Shown: positions 7,785-16,028, numbered from the stretch's first letter. The stretch: 57,607 bases of DNA from Prevotella sp. P2-180 (GCF_002251435.1 NZ_NPJI01000028.1:1-57607), one strand, 5' to 3'. Made by a program: numbers and translations. The notes: generated by a model from the letters alone, not told the origin.

Positions 7785-8881
7785 AGGTAAGACACATATT
7801 AGGCATTTCGGGAGGCAAGGACAGTGCGGCTCTCGCCATATATCTGAAACAGAAATATCCATATCATAAAATTGAATATTACAATTCAGATACAGGTTGT
7901 GAACTGGCGGAAACAGAGATACTGATCAATCGGCTTGAAGCTTACCTCGGCAATGTGGTTCGTCTCAGGGCAGCGGAAGGAAGTCCTGAGCCTACCCCTT
8001 TTGAGCATTTCCTTAAAACCATGGGAGGCTTTTTGCCGTCACCACAAGCCAGATGGTGTACGAAGAAGATGAAACTCGATATGTTTGAACAATACGTAGG
8101 AGACGATTATGCAGTATCATACGTAGGTATAAGGGGAGACGAAGACAGGGATGGTTACATATCGTCAAAGCCAAACATACAAGCTGTATTCCCATTCCGC
8201 AAGAACATTTGGAGTATTGATGTAATCAACAAATTTCTCAACAAAGACAATCATGAGCAAATAGTTGACATATATGAAAGGCTATGTCCTGACGGAATTC
8301 TTAAAGAGGAAATAATGGAAACAGTCAAACGGCCTATAACCAAACAGTTCTACTATTCCAAAAAGATGAATAGCCTGCTCGATTATGACATAAAGCTCTT
8401 CAACCATGCCGTATTTGAGTTTCTTAAGACAACAGACTATCCGGTAGGAAAGCTAGACACATTCCCATTACTCGACAACACCGACATTCTTGTAAAAGAA
8501 GACATATTCCGTCTATTGAGAGAAAGTGGTGTTGGAGTCCCAGCCTATTATGAGGAATTACCTTTCGAGGTTGATGGCAAGACGGGAACATACTGTCGCA
8601 GCCGCAGCGGTTGCTATTTCTGCTTTTTCCAGCAGAAGATAGAATGGATATGGCTTCTCGAACAACACCCCGACCTTTATGCCAAGGCTATGACATTTGA
8701 GAAAGACGGATATACGTGGAATCAAGGCGAAAGTCTCTCAGAACTGGCCCGACCTGATAGGGTACGGCAGATAAAGCTTGATATCATCAAGCGCCAAGAA
8801 CAAGCCCAAAAGCAGCAACAAGGCACAACTCTTGTTGATATCCTTGGTGATGATATAATGTGTACTAATTGTTTTATTTAG
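7781..8881 (+). CDS. DndC-like PP-loop ATPase/sulfurtransferase (PAPS reductase family)
   Basis: The 366-residue enzyme carries the PP-loop SGGKDS at residues 10-15, then SDTGCELAET, as in PAPS-reductase/DndC proteins that adenylate a substrate before sulfur transfer. Candidate iron-sulfur or sulfur-carrying cysteines are C93 (WCTKKMK), C272, C278 and C281 (YCRSRSGCYFCFF), and C361/C364 close to the C-terminus (CTNC). In Dnd systems DndC uses an Fe-S cluster to put sulfur into the DNA backbone. No cysteine desulfurase is encoded nearby, so a housekeeping IscS/SufS would have to supply sulfur. The family also contains tRNA thiolases and BREX type 4 BrxP, so the substrate here is inferred from the neighbours. 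Confidence 0.8.
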   Translation: MKVRHILGISGGKDSAALAIYLKQKYPYHKIEYYNSDTGCELAETEILINRLEAYLGNVVRLRAAEGSPEPTPFEHFLKTMGGFLPSPQARWCTKKMKLDMFEQYVGDDYAVSYVGIRGDEDRDGYISSKPNIQAVFPFRKNIWSIDVINKFLNKDNHEQIVDIYERLCPDGILKEEIMETVKRPITKQFYYSKKMNSLLDYDIKLFNHAVFEFLKTTDYPVGKLDTFPLLDNTDILVKEDIFRLLRESGVGVPAYYEELPFEVDGKTGTYCRSRSGCYFCFFQQKIEWIWLLEQHPDLYAKAMTFEKDGYTWNQGESLSELARPDRVRQIKLDIIKRQEQAQKQQQGTTLVDILGDDIMCTNCFI

Positions 8882-8892
8882 ATTGATTCGTT

Positions 8893-11172
8893 ATGCTGAA
8901 GAACAGTGTCTTATGGCCTAAAAGCCGACGATTTAAGTCTAAATCAGAATGGGAGCCTGCCGGTTTCTTTTCTGAGGCATTGTGCAATGCCACTCAGTTT
9001 GATTTGAAACTTGGCTTTTTCTCTTCATCTGCAATAAATGTACTGTCTGACGGATTTGCAGCCTTCCTCTATAATGGAGGAAGAATGCGATTAGTCATAA
9101 ACGACATACTATCTGAAAATGACAAGGAAGCGATTATGACAGGAGAGTCAGATTTGGACTTACCTTTCTTTAACTTACAAGATATTGAGTCTATAAGAAA
9201 CAGGTTGTCTAATCGCGACAAACATTTCTTTGAGTGTCTATCTTGGCTCATCAGAAACAAACAGATAGAGATAAAAATAATTGCTCCAAAATATGGAAAT
9301 GGAATCGCTCACTCTAAATGTGGTATTTTCAGCGACGGCTTGAACCGTGTGGCATTTGACGGTTCATGCAATTTCTCACGTTCTGCTCTATTGTCCAACA
9401 TTGAGAGTATAACGGCTTTCTGCGATTGGGACGGAGAAGGCGATATTTATAAAGTCAATGACATTGCAGAAGATTTTGAGGTAACTTTCCAAGGAAAGGA
9501 TGAAACGGTGATATATCGTGACACATCAGAAATAGAGACATACATTACGACTAAGTTTGATGAGAAAGAATTATGTGATCTTATTGAAGACGAGAAGCAT
9601 TTGATTGACAATCGAATGGCAGAAGAAATACCTTCCACGATTAAGGCAATTCTATCGCGAGCTCAAAGCAAAGTGTCATCAATAATTGAAAAAAATAATG
9701 TTTCTACAGGCAATATAATTGCAAACGATGCACCTCGTTTCCCTTATTCTGAACCTCGCCCATATCAGAGAAAGGCGTTTGAGAATTGGAAAAGCAATCG
9801 TCAAAAGGGTCTTTTTGCTATGGCAACAGGAACAGGCAAAACATTGACCTCCCTAAATTGCCTTTTGAATATATACAATCAGTTGAAGTATTACAAGGCA
9901 ATCATCCTTGTTCCTACTGTTACGCTGGTCGACCAATGGGAAGAAGAATGTAAAAAATTCAACTTTAAGAATATCACAAAAGTATGTTCTAAGAACCACA
10001 AATGGAAATCAGACATAGATGCCATTAAGCTTAAGGAAGATTTAAGTTTCGACAATAGTGAAGTCTCATATATTATTATAGCTACCTATGCCTCTTTTGC
10101 CCGTGATACAATATTTCACGACCTGGTTTCTTTCAGCAAGAAAACCTGTAAGCAACTGCTTTTCATTGCAGACGAGGCTCACAATATGGGAGCTGGCAGG
10201 ATATTGGACAGAATTGAAGGTATAAAATTTCTGCGTCGTATTGGTCTTTCTGCGACTCCTGACAGAAAATATGATGACGTAGGGAATGCAGCAATAAACA
10301 AATTTTTCGGATGTGAAAACGGGTATACATTCACTTTCGACATGCGAGAAGCTATAGACAAGGGATACTTGTGTAGATACAAGTATTACCCGCATCTTGT
10401 AACTCTCACATCTGAAGAACTTCTTGATTATATAAAAATATCAATACAACTGTCCAAGTTCTTCAATTATGAATCAAATAGTTTCCCCTCTTCAAACGAC
10501 ATCTTGACTCGACTGCTTTTGAAGAGAAAGAGAATCATTCATAAGGCAAGGAATAAAGAAACTGTTTTCAAGTCAATTCTTGAAGAAAGATATAAGGAAA
10601 AAGGGAATCTGAAATATACTCTTGTCTATGTCCCTGAGGGAACTCGTACAGATGACGATAATGCTGATGTTTATGACTGCAATGATGAAATTAAAGATGA
10701 CGACTATACTGACAGTCTTATTGATGTGTATTCTGAAATTGCAAAGAATGTCAGTAATACAACAACTGTAAAAAAGTTCATGTCAGGAATAAAAGACAGA
10801 GATGTCATTCTTGAACAATTTGCAAAAGGTGAGATAGAAGTTCTAACCTCTATGAAATGCCTTGATGAAGGAGTCGATGTCCCTCGTAGTGAAATGGCAA
10901 TATTTTGTGCAAGTACAGGAAATCCACGACAGTTTATTCAACGCCGTGGCAGAATACTAAGAAAGCATGAAGACAAACACATTGCAATAATTCACGACTT
11001 GGTTGTCGCTCCTGTTATCGACCCTACATCTGAGAGCTATAATATGGAGCGCAACCTTTTGAAAAACGAGCTTCTCAGAGTGCGAAACTTTGCTACGCTA
11101 TCAGAAAATTCAGATTACGCTTATAGCGAGTTAGAGGATATATTGAATTATTACGGATTACATTTATTTTAA
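8893..11172 (+). CDS. SF2 helicase with N-terminal phospholipase D/HKD-like nuclease domain
   Basis: The 759-residue protein combines two parts. Residues 1-230 form a PLD-like domain with H140-S-K142 (AHSKCGIF) and GSCNFSRS about 20 residues later, the usual HxK...GSxN pattern of HKD nucleases. Residues 290-740 form an SF2 helicase: Walker A MATGTGKT (310-317), DEAH (427-430), GLSATP, and the C-terminal arginine-finger motif QRRGRILRKHED. Such HKD-helicase fusions act as restriction enzymes, and similar helicases accompany Dnd loci. A spacer of 11 nt separates it from the sulfurtransferase gene. I infer that it is the effector that cuts or unwinds unmodified DNA. Confidence 0.8.
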   Translation: MLKNSVLWPKSRRFKSKSEWEPAGFFSEALCNATQFDLKLGFFSSSAINVLSDGFAAFLYNGGRMRLVINDILSENDKEAIMTGESDLDLPFFNLQDIESIRNRLSNRDKHFFECLSWLIRNKQIEIKIIAPKYGNGIAHSKCGIFSDGLNRVAFDGSCNFSRSALLSNIESITAFCDWDGEGDIYKVNDIAEDFEVTFQGKDETVIYRDTSEIETYITTKFDEKELCDLIEDEKHLIDNRMAEEIPSTIKAILSRAQSKVSSIIEKNNVSTGNIIANDAPRFPYSEPRPYQRKAFENWKSNRQKGLFAMATGTGKTLTSLNCLLNIYNQLKYYKAIILVPTVTLVDQWEEECKKFNFKNITKVCSKNHKWKSDIDAIKLKEDLSFDNSEVSYIIIATYASFARDTIFHDLVSFSKKTCKQLLFIADEAHNMGAGRILDRIEGIKFLRRIGLSATPDRKYDDVGNAAINKFFGCENGYTFTFDMREAIDKGYLCRYKYYPHLVTLTSEELLDYIKISIQLSKFFNYESNSFPSSNDILTRLLLKRKRIIHKARNKETVFKSILEERYKEKGNLKYTLVYVPEGTRTDDDNADVYDCNDEIKDDDYTDSLIDVYSEIAKNVSNTTTVKKFMSGIKDRDVILEQFAKGEIEVLTSMKCLDEGVDVPRSEMAIFCASTGNPRQFIQRRGRILRKHEDKHIAIIHDLVVAPVIDPTSESYNMERNLLKNELLRVRNFATLSENSDYAYSELEDILNYYGLHLF

Positions 11173-11183
11173 TTATATAGCTT

Positions 11184-11435
11184 ATGATAAATGACGGAAA
11201 AATGTTAGAGGCGATTCTATATAATGAACGGCTCATGAAGTTTGGAGATTATTCTCCTGCTGAAGTAGGGAACATATTCGAAGCGCAGCAATCTGATAAT
11301 GTTGTTATCAGTACTGTAGCAAGAATTGTAAAACGAATCAATGACCTGGACCCTAAGGCAGACAACAAGTCAAAAGAAAGTCTACAGAAGGAACTGTGGA
11401 AAGAAATTAACGAATACCTAAAAGGAAAACTATGA
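11184..11435 (+). CDS. Small hypothetical protein of the sulfur-type operon
   Basis: The 83-residue protein (MINDGKMLEAILYNERLMKF) is charged and helical, with no cysteines, signal peptide or domain I recognise. It lies 11 nt after the helicase and overlaps the DndD-like gene by 4 nt (ATGA), so it is a real member of the operon. It is about the size of DndE, but I see no convincing DndE sequence features. A small adaptor or regulatory subunit for the SMC ATPase is possible. Confidence 0.6.
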   Translation: MINDGKMLEAILYNERLMKFGDYSPAEVGNIFEAQQSDNVVISTVARIVKRINDLDPKADNKSKESLQKELWKEINEYLKGKL

Positions 11436-13606
11436 TTATTAAGGAAATAAGAATAAAGAATTTTAGAAGCTATTACGGTGACAACAACTGTTTTGAGTTT
11501 TCTAAAGATGGGCTGACACTCATATTGGGCGACAACGGCGATGGAAAGACCACACTTTTCGAGGCTATCCAATGGCTTTTGGATACAACTGTCGACAGAG
11601 GCAGGATTGAACATGTATCGGAAATGCGTAAGTCTAAGCTTGAAATTGGAGAACACGACGAGGTGTCAGTAAGCATCAAGTTTGAGCATGACAATCGTGA
11701 CATGGAGGTTGAAAAGTCGTTCCAGTTTGAACGTAAGGATACCACTTCATATATTGCAGGAAATGTTTCGTACAGTGGTTATGAAACAAAAGGGGCAGAA
11801 AGAGAATCTGTAAGTGGTAAATCTCTAATTAATCGTTGCTACGATGCATTTATCCAAAGGTTCAGCATGTTCAAGGGAGAGTCTGACCTTAAAGTTTTTG
11901 ATGACAAGACAGCTTTGAAAGTACTTGTAGACAAATTTTCTGATGTTAGAAAATTTGACTTCCTCGTAGACACTGCAAACTTGTTTGAGGAGAATTCGAA
12001 CAAAGCGTATTTGAAAGAGATCAAATCAGACGAGAAAGTATCTAAAGAAGCAAATGCATTAGACTTCAGAATTACAAAACTTGCAAACGACATACAACAA
12101 AAGAAAAGCGATATCAATGACAAACGCGCTTCTATTGAAATTTACGAAACCAAACTTAATCAGTTAGAACAGAATCAAGAGTCTTGTGAAAAATATCAGG
12201 ACATCCAGAAAAGGCTAGTTCAAAAAGAAAATGATGCGCTAAAGCTTCGCAGTCAAATAGGTATGGTAGATTATAACCATAGTCTGCTTGACCGCCAATG
12301 GATATTGTGTGCATTCCCTAACATCTTGAAAGAATTTCAAAACAAATGTTCTTCTTTCAGCAAAGAAAAGAGGAGGCAGGAAAGAGATTTTGACAAACGT
12401 AGAGCAGCTGAAAAAGCAAAAATTGAAACAATAAAAGAAATCCAAGGTGCCTTGATTAATGGCGCCACTGAATTGCCATGGTATCTGCCAAATCAAGAGA
12501 CGATGGAAGATATGTTGCACGATCACATCTGTAAAGTATGCGGTAGAACAGCAGAGGAAGGTACTGATGCTTATAATTTCATGATGAAGAAACTTGAAGA
12601 CTATAAACGTCATGTGGAAGCAAAAGCTGAGAGGCAACTAAAGGAAAAAGAAATAGATGATGCCGTATTATTTAAAAATACTTACATAGAGCAACTGCAT
12701 AACCTTAGCGTTTCAATGAGCGGAGAAAATGAAGCACATGTATATTCTATTGCCCGTGAAATAAAGGACAGATTGGATTTGGTTGAATTGTTAAAGAATA
12801 GGTTAAGAGAACTTGAAAATAAGATACAAGACATAAAAGATGACAAAGCTCGTTTGTTGATTCAAGTGGGTAATATTCCGGAAAATATGCTTGAGAGCCA
12901 ATTCCATGATATTAAAGGACTTTTCGAACAGAAAGAAAAAGCTCAGGTTAGACTAACAGACCTCACCAATGAGCTTAATGATTTACAGGCTCAAATGAGT
13001 GAGATGAAATCAAAGCTTGAAGAATTAAATCCTGCAAGTTCACAAGTTAGGCTATTTCGTGATGTGCATCATACCCTTGAAGAGATTGCAAAAGCAATTA
13101 TTAAGGCAAAAGACGATAATCTTGCCAACTTCTTGGCTGATTTGGAAAAAAGGACTAACGTTTATGTAGAAAAACTCAGTGCCAACGATTTCCATGGTGA
13201 AGTGAGATTAATTCAGACAGCTAAGGATTCAACAGAGATAAAGTTGTTCAGCTCTAACGGTACAGAGATCAAAAAGCCATCAGGCTCACAAAAAACGGTA
13301 ATGTACATTTCTGTGCTCTTTGCTATTTCAGACTTTACTCAACAAAAGCGTGAGGAGGATTATCCTTTGATATTTGATGCTGCTACATCTTCATTCGGCG
13401 ATTCAAAAGAGAAAGACTTCTATAATATTATCAACAATATCAAGAAGCAGTGTATTATCGTGACAAAGGACTTTATAACTGGAGGTAAGGTAAGAACCAA
13501 AGATTTGGAAAGTCTTGACTGTCCAATCTATCGCATTAAGAAAGCAGAGGGATTTGATCCTAATAACATGGCTACTATACGTACAATAATTGAAAGAATC
13601 AAGTAA
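11432..13606 (+). CDS. DndD-like SMC/RecF-type ATPase with zinc hook
   Basis: The 724-residue protein has the SMC/Rad50 layout. An N-terminal ATPase half (IKNFRSYYGD, Walker A GDNGDGKTT near residues 33-41) is followed by a long coiled coil, a hook with C367-K-V-C370, a second coiled coil, and a C-terminal half with KPSGSQKTV (signature) and LIFDAATSSFGDS (Walker B and D loop). DndD of phosphorothioation systems has this arrangement and is thought to hydrolyse ATP and open or nick DNA for sulfur insertion. Placed two genes after the DndC-like enzyme, it is the best DndD counterpart. It could alternatively be a general RecF/Rad50-type defence ATPase. Confidence 0.8.
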   Translation: MIIKEIRIKNFRSYYGDNNCFEFSKDGLTLILGDNGDGKTTLFEAIQWLLDTTVDRGRIEHVSEMRKSKLEIGEHDEVSVSIKFEHDNRDMEVEKSFQFERKDTTSYIAGNVSYSGYETKGAERESVSGKSLINRCYDAFIQRFSMFKGESDLKVFDDKTALKVLVDKFSDVRKFDFLVDTANLFEENSNKAYLKEIKSDEKVSKEANALDFRITKLANDIQQKKSDINDKRASIEIYETKLNQLEQNQESCEKYQDIQKRLVQKENDALKLRSQIGMVDYNHSLLDRQWILCAFPNILKEFQNKCSSFSKEKRRQERDFDKRRAAEKAKIETIKEIQGALINGATELPWYLPNQETMEDMLHDHICKVCGRTAEEGTDAYNFMMKKLEDYKRHVEAKAERQLKEKEIDDAVLFKNTYIEQLHNLSVSMSGENEAHVYSIAREIKDRLDLVELLKNRLRELENKIQDIKDDKARLLIQVGNIPENMLESQFHDIKGLFEQKEKAQVRLTDLTNELNDLQAQMSEMKSKLEELNPASSQVRLFRDVHHTLEEIAKAIIKAKDDNLANFLADLEKRTNVYVEKLSANDFHGEVRLIQTAKDSTEIKLFSSNGTEIKKPSGSQKTVMYISVLFAISDFTQQKREEDYPLIFDAATSSFGDSKEKDFYNIINNIKKQCIIVTKDFITGGKVRTKDLESLDCPIYRIKKAEGFDPNNMATIRTIIERIK

Positions 13607-13607
13607 T

Positions 13608-14183
13608 ATGGAATCACTATTTGAACTTTGGGCGAAAAGAAATCCTGAATGGGAGAAAAAATATCAGGATTCAATATTGAATGTTTTCACAGACTATAGT
13701 AAAGGTGTGAACCAATACCAAGAAGTCCGTGGAAAGATATATGGTGCGGGCTATGAGATTTTTATTATAGCGTTCTTCATCGGGTTATATTATAACCAGA
13801 CAAGACCTTTGGTTGAGGATAAGGCCAAACGAAAGACTTTTGGCCAACCTATAATATATTGGGGAAATATAGAGCAAAGGGGTGGAAGACGTCCATATGG
13901 TCAATTGCGTAAATATATTTTTGCAGCATTAATAGCAAGAACTGATATTGACCTAATAGCTCTCGACAAGGAAGATATCACGGCACGCAGCGTTGTCGAT
14001 GCCATGATGGACAAAATGGAGCAATACGCTAACTTCGGTTTTAACTTCATGCAGGAAAAGCTTGAAGAAGATCCAAACTATTTTTATAAAGAAACTGCCT
14101 TTTTAAGGGTCTTTACATCTTTCTTAAACAATAAAAAAGAAGATACAAGTGAAGATGACGATGAACCAGAGAAATTGAAATAA
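13608..14183 (+). CDS. Unknown last gene of the sulfur-type operon
   Basis: The 191-residue protein starts MESLFELWAKRNPEWEKKYQ; I chose the ATG at 13608, which follows the DndD-like stop by 1 nt, over an earlier start at 13590. It contains GAGYEIFIIAFFIGLYYNQ, then GQPIIYWGN, GRRPYGQLRKYIF and ARTDIDLIALDKEDI, and ends in an acidic tail. I do not recognise the family. The hydrophobic segment seems too short and too mixed for a sure membrane helix. Its place directly after the DndD-like gene is where DndE usually sits, so a DndE-like partner role is a guess from position only. Confidence 0.6.
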   Translation: MESLFELWAKRNPEWEKKYQDSILNVFTDYSKGVNQYQEVRGKIYGAGYEIFIIAFFIGLYYNQTRPLVEDKAKRKTFGQPIIYWGNIEQRGGRRPYGQLRKYIFAALIARTDIDLIALDKEDITARSVVDAMMDKMEQYANFGFNFMQEKLEEDPNYFYKETAFLRVFTSFLNNKKEDTSEDDDEPEKLK

Positions 14184-14190
14184 TGAATTA

Positions 14191-14233
14191 AATGGGAAAT
14201 CTGCAATGATATAAGCAGATTTTCCATTTTTTT
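14191..14233 (+). terminator. Rho-independent terminator of the seven-gene operon
   Basis: AATGGGAAATCTGC (14191-14204) pairs with GCAGATTTTCCATT (14215-14228) around a ten-base loop, and a T-run follows. It begins 8 nt after the last stop codon and marks the end of the operon. Confidence 0.85.
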
Positions 14234-14234
14234 A

Positions 14235-14266
14235 TTTGTACATTAATACAATATTTTGTATTTTTG
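14235..14266 (+). promoter_or_regulatory. Promoter of the split downstream gene
   Basis: TTTG (14235-14238), 20 nt, TATTTTTG (14259-14266): a complete Bacteroidota promoter directly after the operon terminator. The gene at 14294 is therefore probably a separate transcription unit. Confidence 0.7.
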
Positions 14267-14293
14267 CGCCATAATTCTTTAATATAATGAGTT

Positions 14294-14841
14294 ATGGACA
14301 ACAGACTGTTATACTATAACTACGACGAGGCATTAAGGTATTTAGAAAATAGACTCTTGAATATGAAACAGGGAAGTCTGAAGAGAAGCCGCCTCAAGAT
14401 TGTGGCAAAACCTGTGCTTCTGCTCGCAGTATTGAAGGCGATTGACTGTGGCAAGATTACTCGTAATCATATCGAGTATGACGACGTGAAACAGATATAT
14501 GAAGGTACTTTCCGCAAGTTCTTTATGCAAGCACAGCAAGAAAACCTCACGCCAATGTATTATCCATGGTATTACATGAAGACAGATGAATTCTGTAAAC
14601 TGGCATGGAAAAACGGAGAGACTACAACGCCTGCCCAAGGAGAGGGATGGATAAAAAACATGTGAGTTATGCATTCCTTAATGATGACTTGTGGGTGATA
14701 GCGCAAAATCGGGACTACCGCCATAAGCTCATGGACTTCCTCGTGGAGCACAAGATTGTGGTATACGTGAATAATGACGCAAAGATGGCCGCTGAGGGTC
14801 TATCGCTGAAACAGATGCTTATGTTGCTGTTGGCGATATAG
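14294..14841 (+). CDS. Probable DNA-binding protein (sulfur-binding-domain-like), read through a -1 frameshift
   Basis: Frame one runs 123 residues, from MDNRLLYYNYDEALRYLENR to GEGWIKNM and a stop at 14663-14665. The -1 frame continues without a gap as HVSYAFLNDDLWVIAQNRDY to 14841. At the switch the zero-frame codons are ATA AAA AAC, which contain the canonical slippery heptamer A AAA AAC (14653-14659). A -1 slip there gives one protein of about 183 residues. The pattern KPVLLLAVLKAID...YYPWYYMKTDEF...NDDLWVI resembles the N-terminal sulfur-binding/HNH-associated domain of phosphorothioate-dependent restriction enzymes, but no HNH nuclease follows. It could be a programmed frameshift, a simple indel pseudogene or a sequencing error in the A6 run. 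Confidence 0.5.
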
Positions 14842-14978
14842 GAGAGAGGATTAATGATATCTTTATTACCTTTTTGGGGCTCATTTCATATCTCCAAACT
14901 TTTTGTGGGAAAAAGCGAGTCGGTCGGTGACAATTTTGTCATCGGATGAGATGGGAGGGGTGTCGCCGAAACAGATGC
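14842..14978. other. Non-coding relic carrying the left direct repeat
   Basis: No gene is seen here. The segment contains the left copy of a direct repeat (14882-14940) and, at 14963-14983, AAACAGATGCTTATG, a duplicate of bases near the 3' end of the preceding gene (14808-14822). It looks like a junction left by insertion or recombination next to the toxin-antitoxin-like module. Confidence 0.5.
14882..14940. repeat. Direct repeat, left copy
   Basis: About 58 bases from CATTTCATATCTCCAAAC to GTCGGTCGGTGACAA recur at 15969-16028, with one A fewer in the A-run and small differences at the end. The end contains a palindrome (GACAATTTTGTC here, GACAAAATTGTC in the right copy). The two copies bracket the DUF3791-DUF3990 module. 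Confidence 0.75.
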
Positions 14979-15200
14979 TTATGCTGATATCTCAGTTTTC
15001 AACTCCTCGTACAAGTCCACAGGGCTTAACTGCCAATAGAGGGTGTCTGCCGTGGCAAGTCTTTTGTAAAGTGTGGAATGATAAATATGGTCGAGGCTTT
15101 CTTTGAGAGAAAAACCGTAATCGCTATTTAGATATTCCACCAGCCAGCTGATTTTTCCTGGCAATAACAGGTGGACGTTACTCTGATTTATCTGGAACAT
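14979..15200 (-). CDS. DUF3791 family small protein (downstream)
   Basis: The 73-residue protein includes LVEYLNSDYGFSLKESLDHI and DTLYWQLSPVDLYEEL, a pattern typical of DUF3791 partner proteins that accompany DUF3990. It is the last gene of a three-gene minus-strand operon and overlaps the DUF3990 gene by 23 nt. Its biochemical role is unknown; from context it is a candidate antitoxin or accessory. It differs from the first DUF3791 protein of the operon, so the pair is not a simple recent duplication. Confidence 0.6.
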   Translation of the reverse strand: MFQINQSNVHLLLPGKISWLVEYLNSDYGFSLKESLDHIYHSTLYKRLATADTLYWQLSPVDLYEELKTEISA

Positions 15201-15690
15201 GTTGTTTCTCTATTTTTCTTGATTCAAGAAATTGCAGGGCTGTAAGAGCCTTCTCTGTATGGAATAAATATTGGTCAACCAATTTGTAGGTTTTGAGTTC
15301 TCTGATGAGTGTGTCGATGCCGATGGCACCTGCCTCATAAAGGCCAAACTGAAGATACACTCTATCATCTGCGACAGGACCATACACAATGTCATAATCG
15401 TGGATGAAGTCTTTGTTTGTTCTGTTTGCCATGACAAACTCTGCCCACTCTTCTGTTGGTTCTGGAAACAACAAGCTTTTGAAATCTTCCAGGTAAGTTT
15501 CATCAAACTCATACACATTGACGTAACCACAAGTAGTATGTGTTTCCATCATACGCCTTTCCACCCAATCCTCAGCTTGTTTTGCCGAGGTTGTAGTATA
15601 GAAACCATTGCCGTAGTCGAGCGTACGGCTTGGTGTAAGTATCTTGGGATGCTCCACCACGACTAAACTTCCGTGATAAACCTTTGTCAT
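15178..15690 (-). CDS. DUF3990 family protein, ADP-ribosyltransferase-like toxin candidate
   Basis: The 170-residue protein opens MTKVYHGSLVVVEHPKI and has RTLDYGNGFYTTTSAKQAED and ADDRVYLQFGLYEAGAI. YHGS near the start, FYTTTS and a later acidic-aromatic region fit DUF3990, which is predicted to have the ADP-ribosyltransferase fold (H-Y-[E/D]-like sites). The cellular target is unknown. It lies between two DUF3791 genes, overlapping the upstream one by 4 nt and the downstream one by 23 nt. This tight order suggests a toxin held by one or both small partners. Confidence 0.7.
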   Translation of the reverse strand: MTKVYHGSLVVVEHPKILTPSRTLDYGNGFYTTTSAKQAEDWVERRMMETHTTCGYVNVYEFDETYLEDFKSLLFPEPTEEWAEFVMANRTNKDFIHDYDIVYGPVADDRVYLQFGLYEAGAIGIDTLIRELKTYKLVDQYLFHTEKALTALQFLESRKIEKQHVPDKSE

Positions 15691-15908
15691 TCCTTATTCT
15701 TCTTTATAGAAATAAATTCATCTATCTCGGCTATGAGCCATTGTCGCCCTTGGGTATGTAATGGTTCGAAACAATTGCAGAGATAATCTGTCACACCATA
15801 TTGCGAAAACAAGTCAAGAACATGTTCGCCGGCCATTCCTTTGGCCGCTCCGTATTCTTCGATGCAGAAAGCTACAAAGAGTGCAATATCTTTATCTTTC
15901 TTATCCAT
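15687..15908 (-). CDS. DUF3791 family small protein (upstream)
   Basis: I start it at MDKKDKDIALFVAFCIEEYG (15908), giving 73 residues, because this start lies about 45 nt after a good promoter; a longer frame reaching 15956 would overlap that promoter. IALFVAFCIEEYGAAKGM and GVTDYLCNCFEPLHTQGRQW are typical of DUF3791. It is the first gene of the operon and overlaps DUF3990 by 4 nt. An antitoxin role is inferred from position. Confidence 0.7.
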   Translation of the reverse strand: MDKKDKDIALFVAFCIEEYGAAKGMAGEHVLDLFSQYGVTDYLCNCFEPLHTQGRQWLIAEIDEFISIKKNKE

Positions 15909-15953
15909 TGTCAATACCTTTTTATTTATTGTCAGATTATTCAATTTCGGGAG

Positions 15954-15985
15954 CAAAGTTAACTATAACATTTCATATCTCCAAA
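15954..15985 (-). promoter_or_regulatory. Promoter of the DUF3791-DUF3990 operon
   Basis: On the minus strand TTTG (15982-15985), 20 nt and TAACTTTG (15954-15961) match the Bacteroidota consensus. The -33 box lies inside the right direct repeat, so the repeat supplies part of the promoter. Confidence 0.7.
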
Positions 15986-16028
15986 CTTTTTGTGGGAAAA
16001 GCGAGTCGGTCGGTGACAAAATTGTCTT
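15969..16028. repeat. Direct repeat, right copy
   Basis: Partner of 14882-14940. It contains the -33 box of the toxin-antitoxin-like operon and ends in the GACAAAATTGTC palindrome. The 1.1-kb interval between the copies would be lost by recombination between them. Confidence 0.75.

Noticed and set aside
11184..11435. DndE assignment for the 83-residue protein
   Set aside because: Only size and position agree; the basic helix typical of DndE is not visible, so it stays unnamed.
14903..15106. A 67-codon plus-strand frame
   Set aside because: It begins in the left direct repeat and runs antisense into the DUF3791 gene; no domain supports it.
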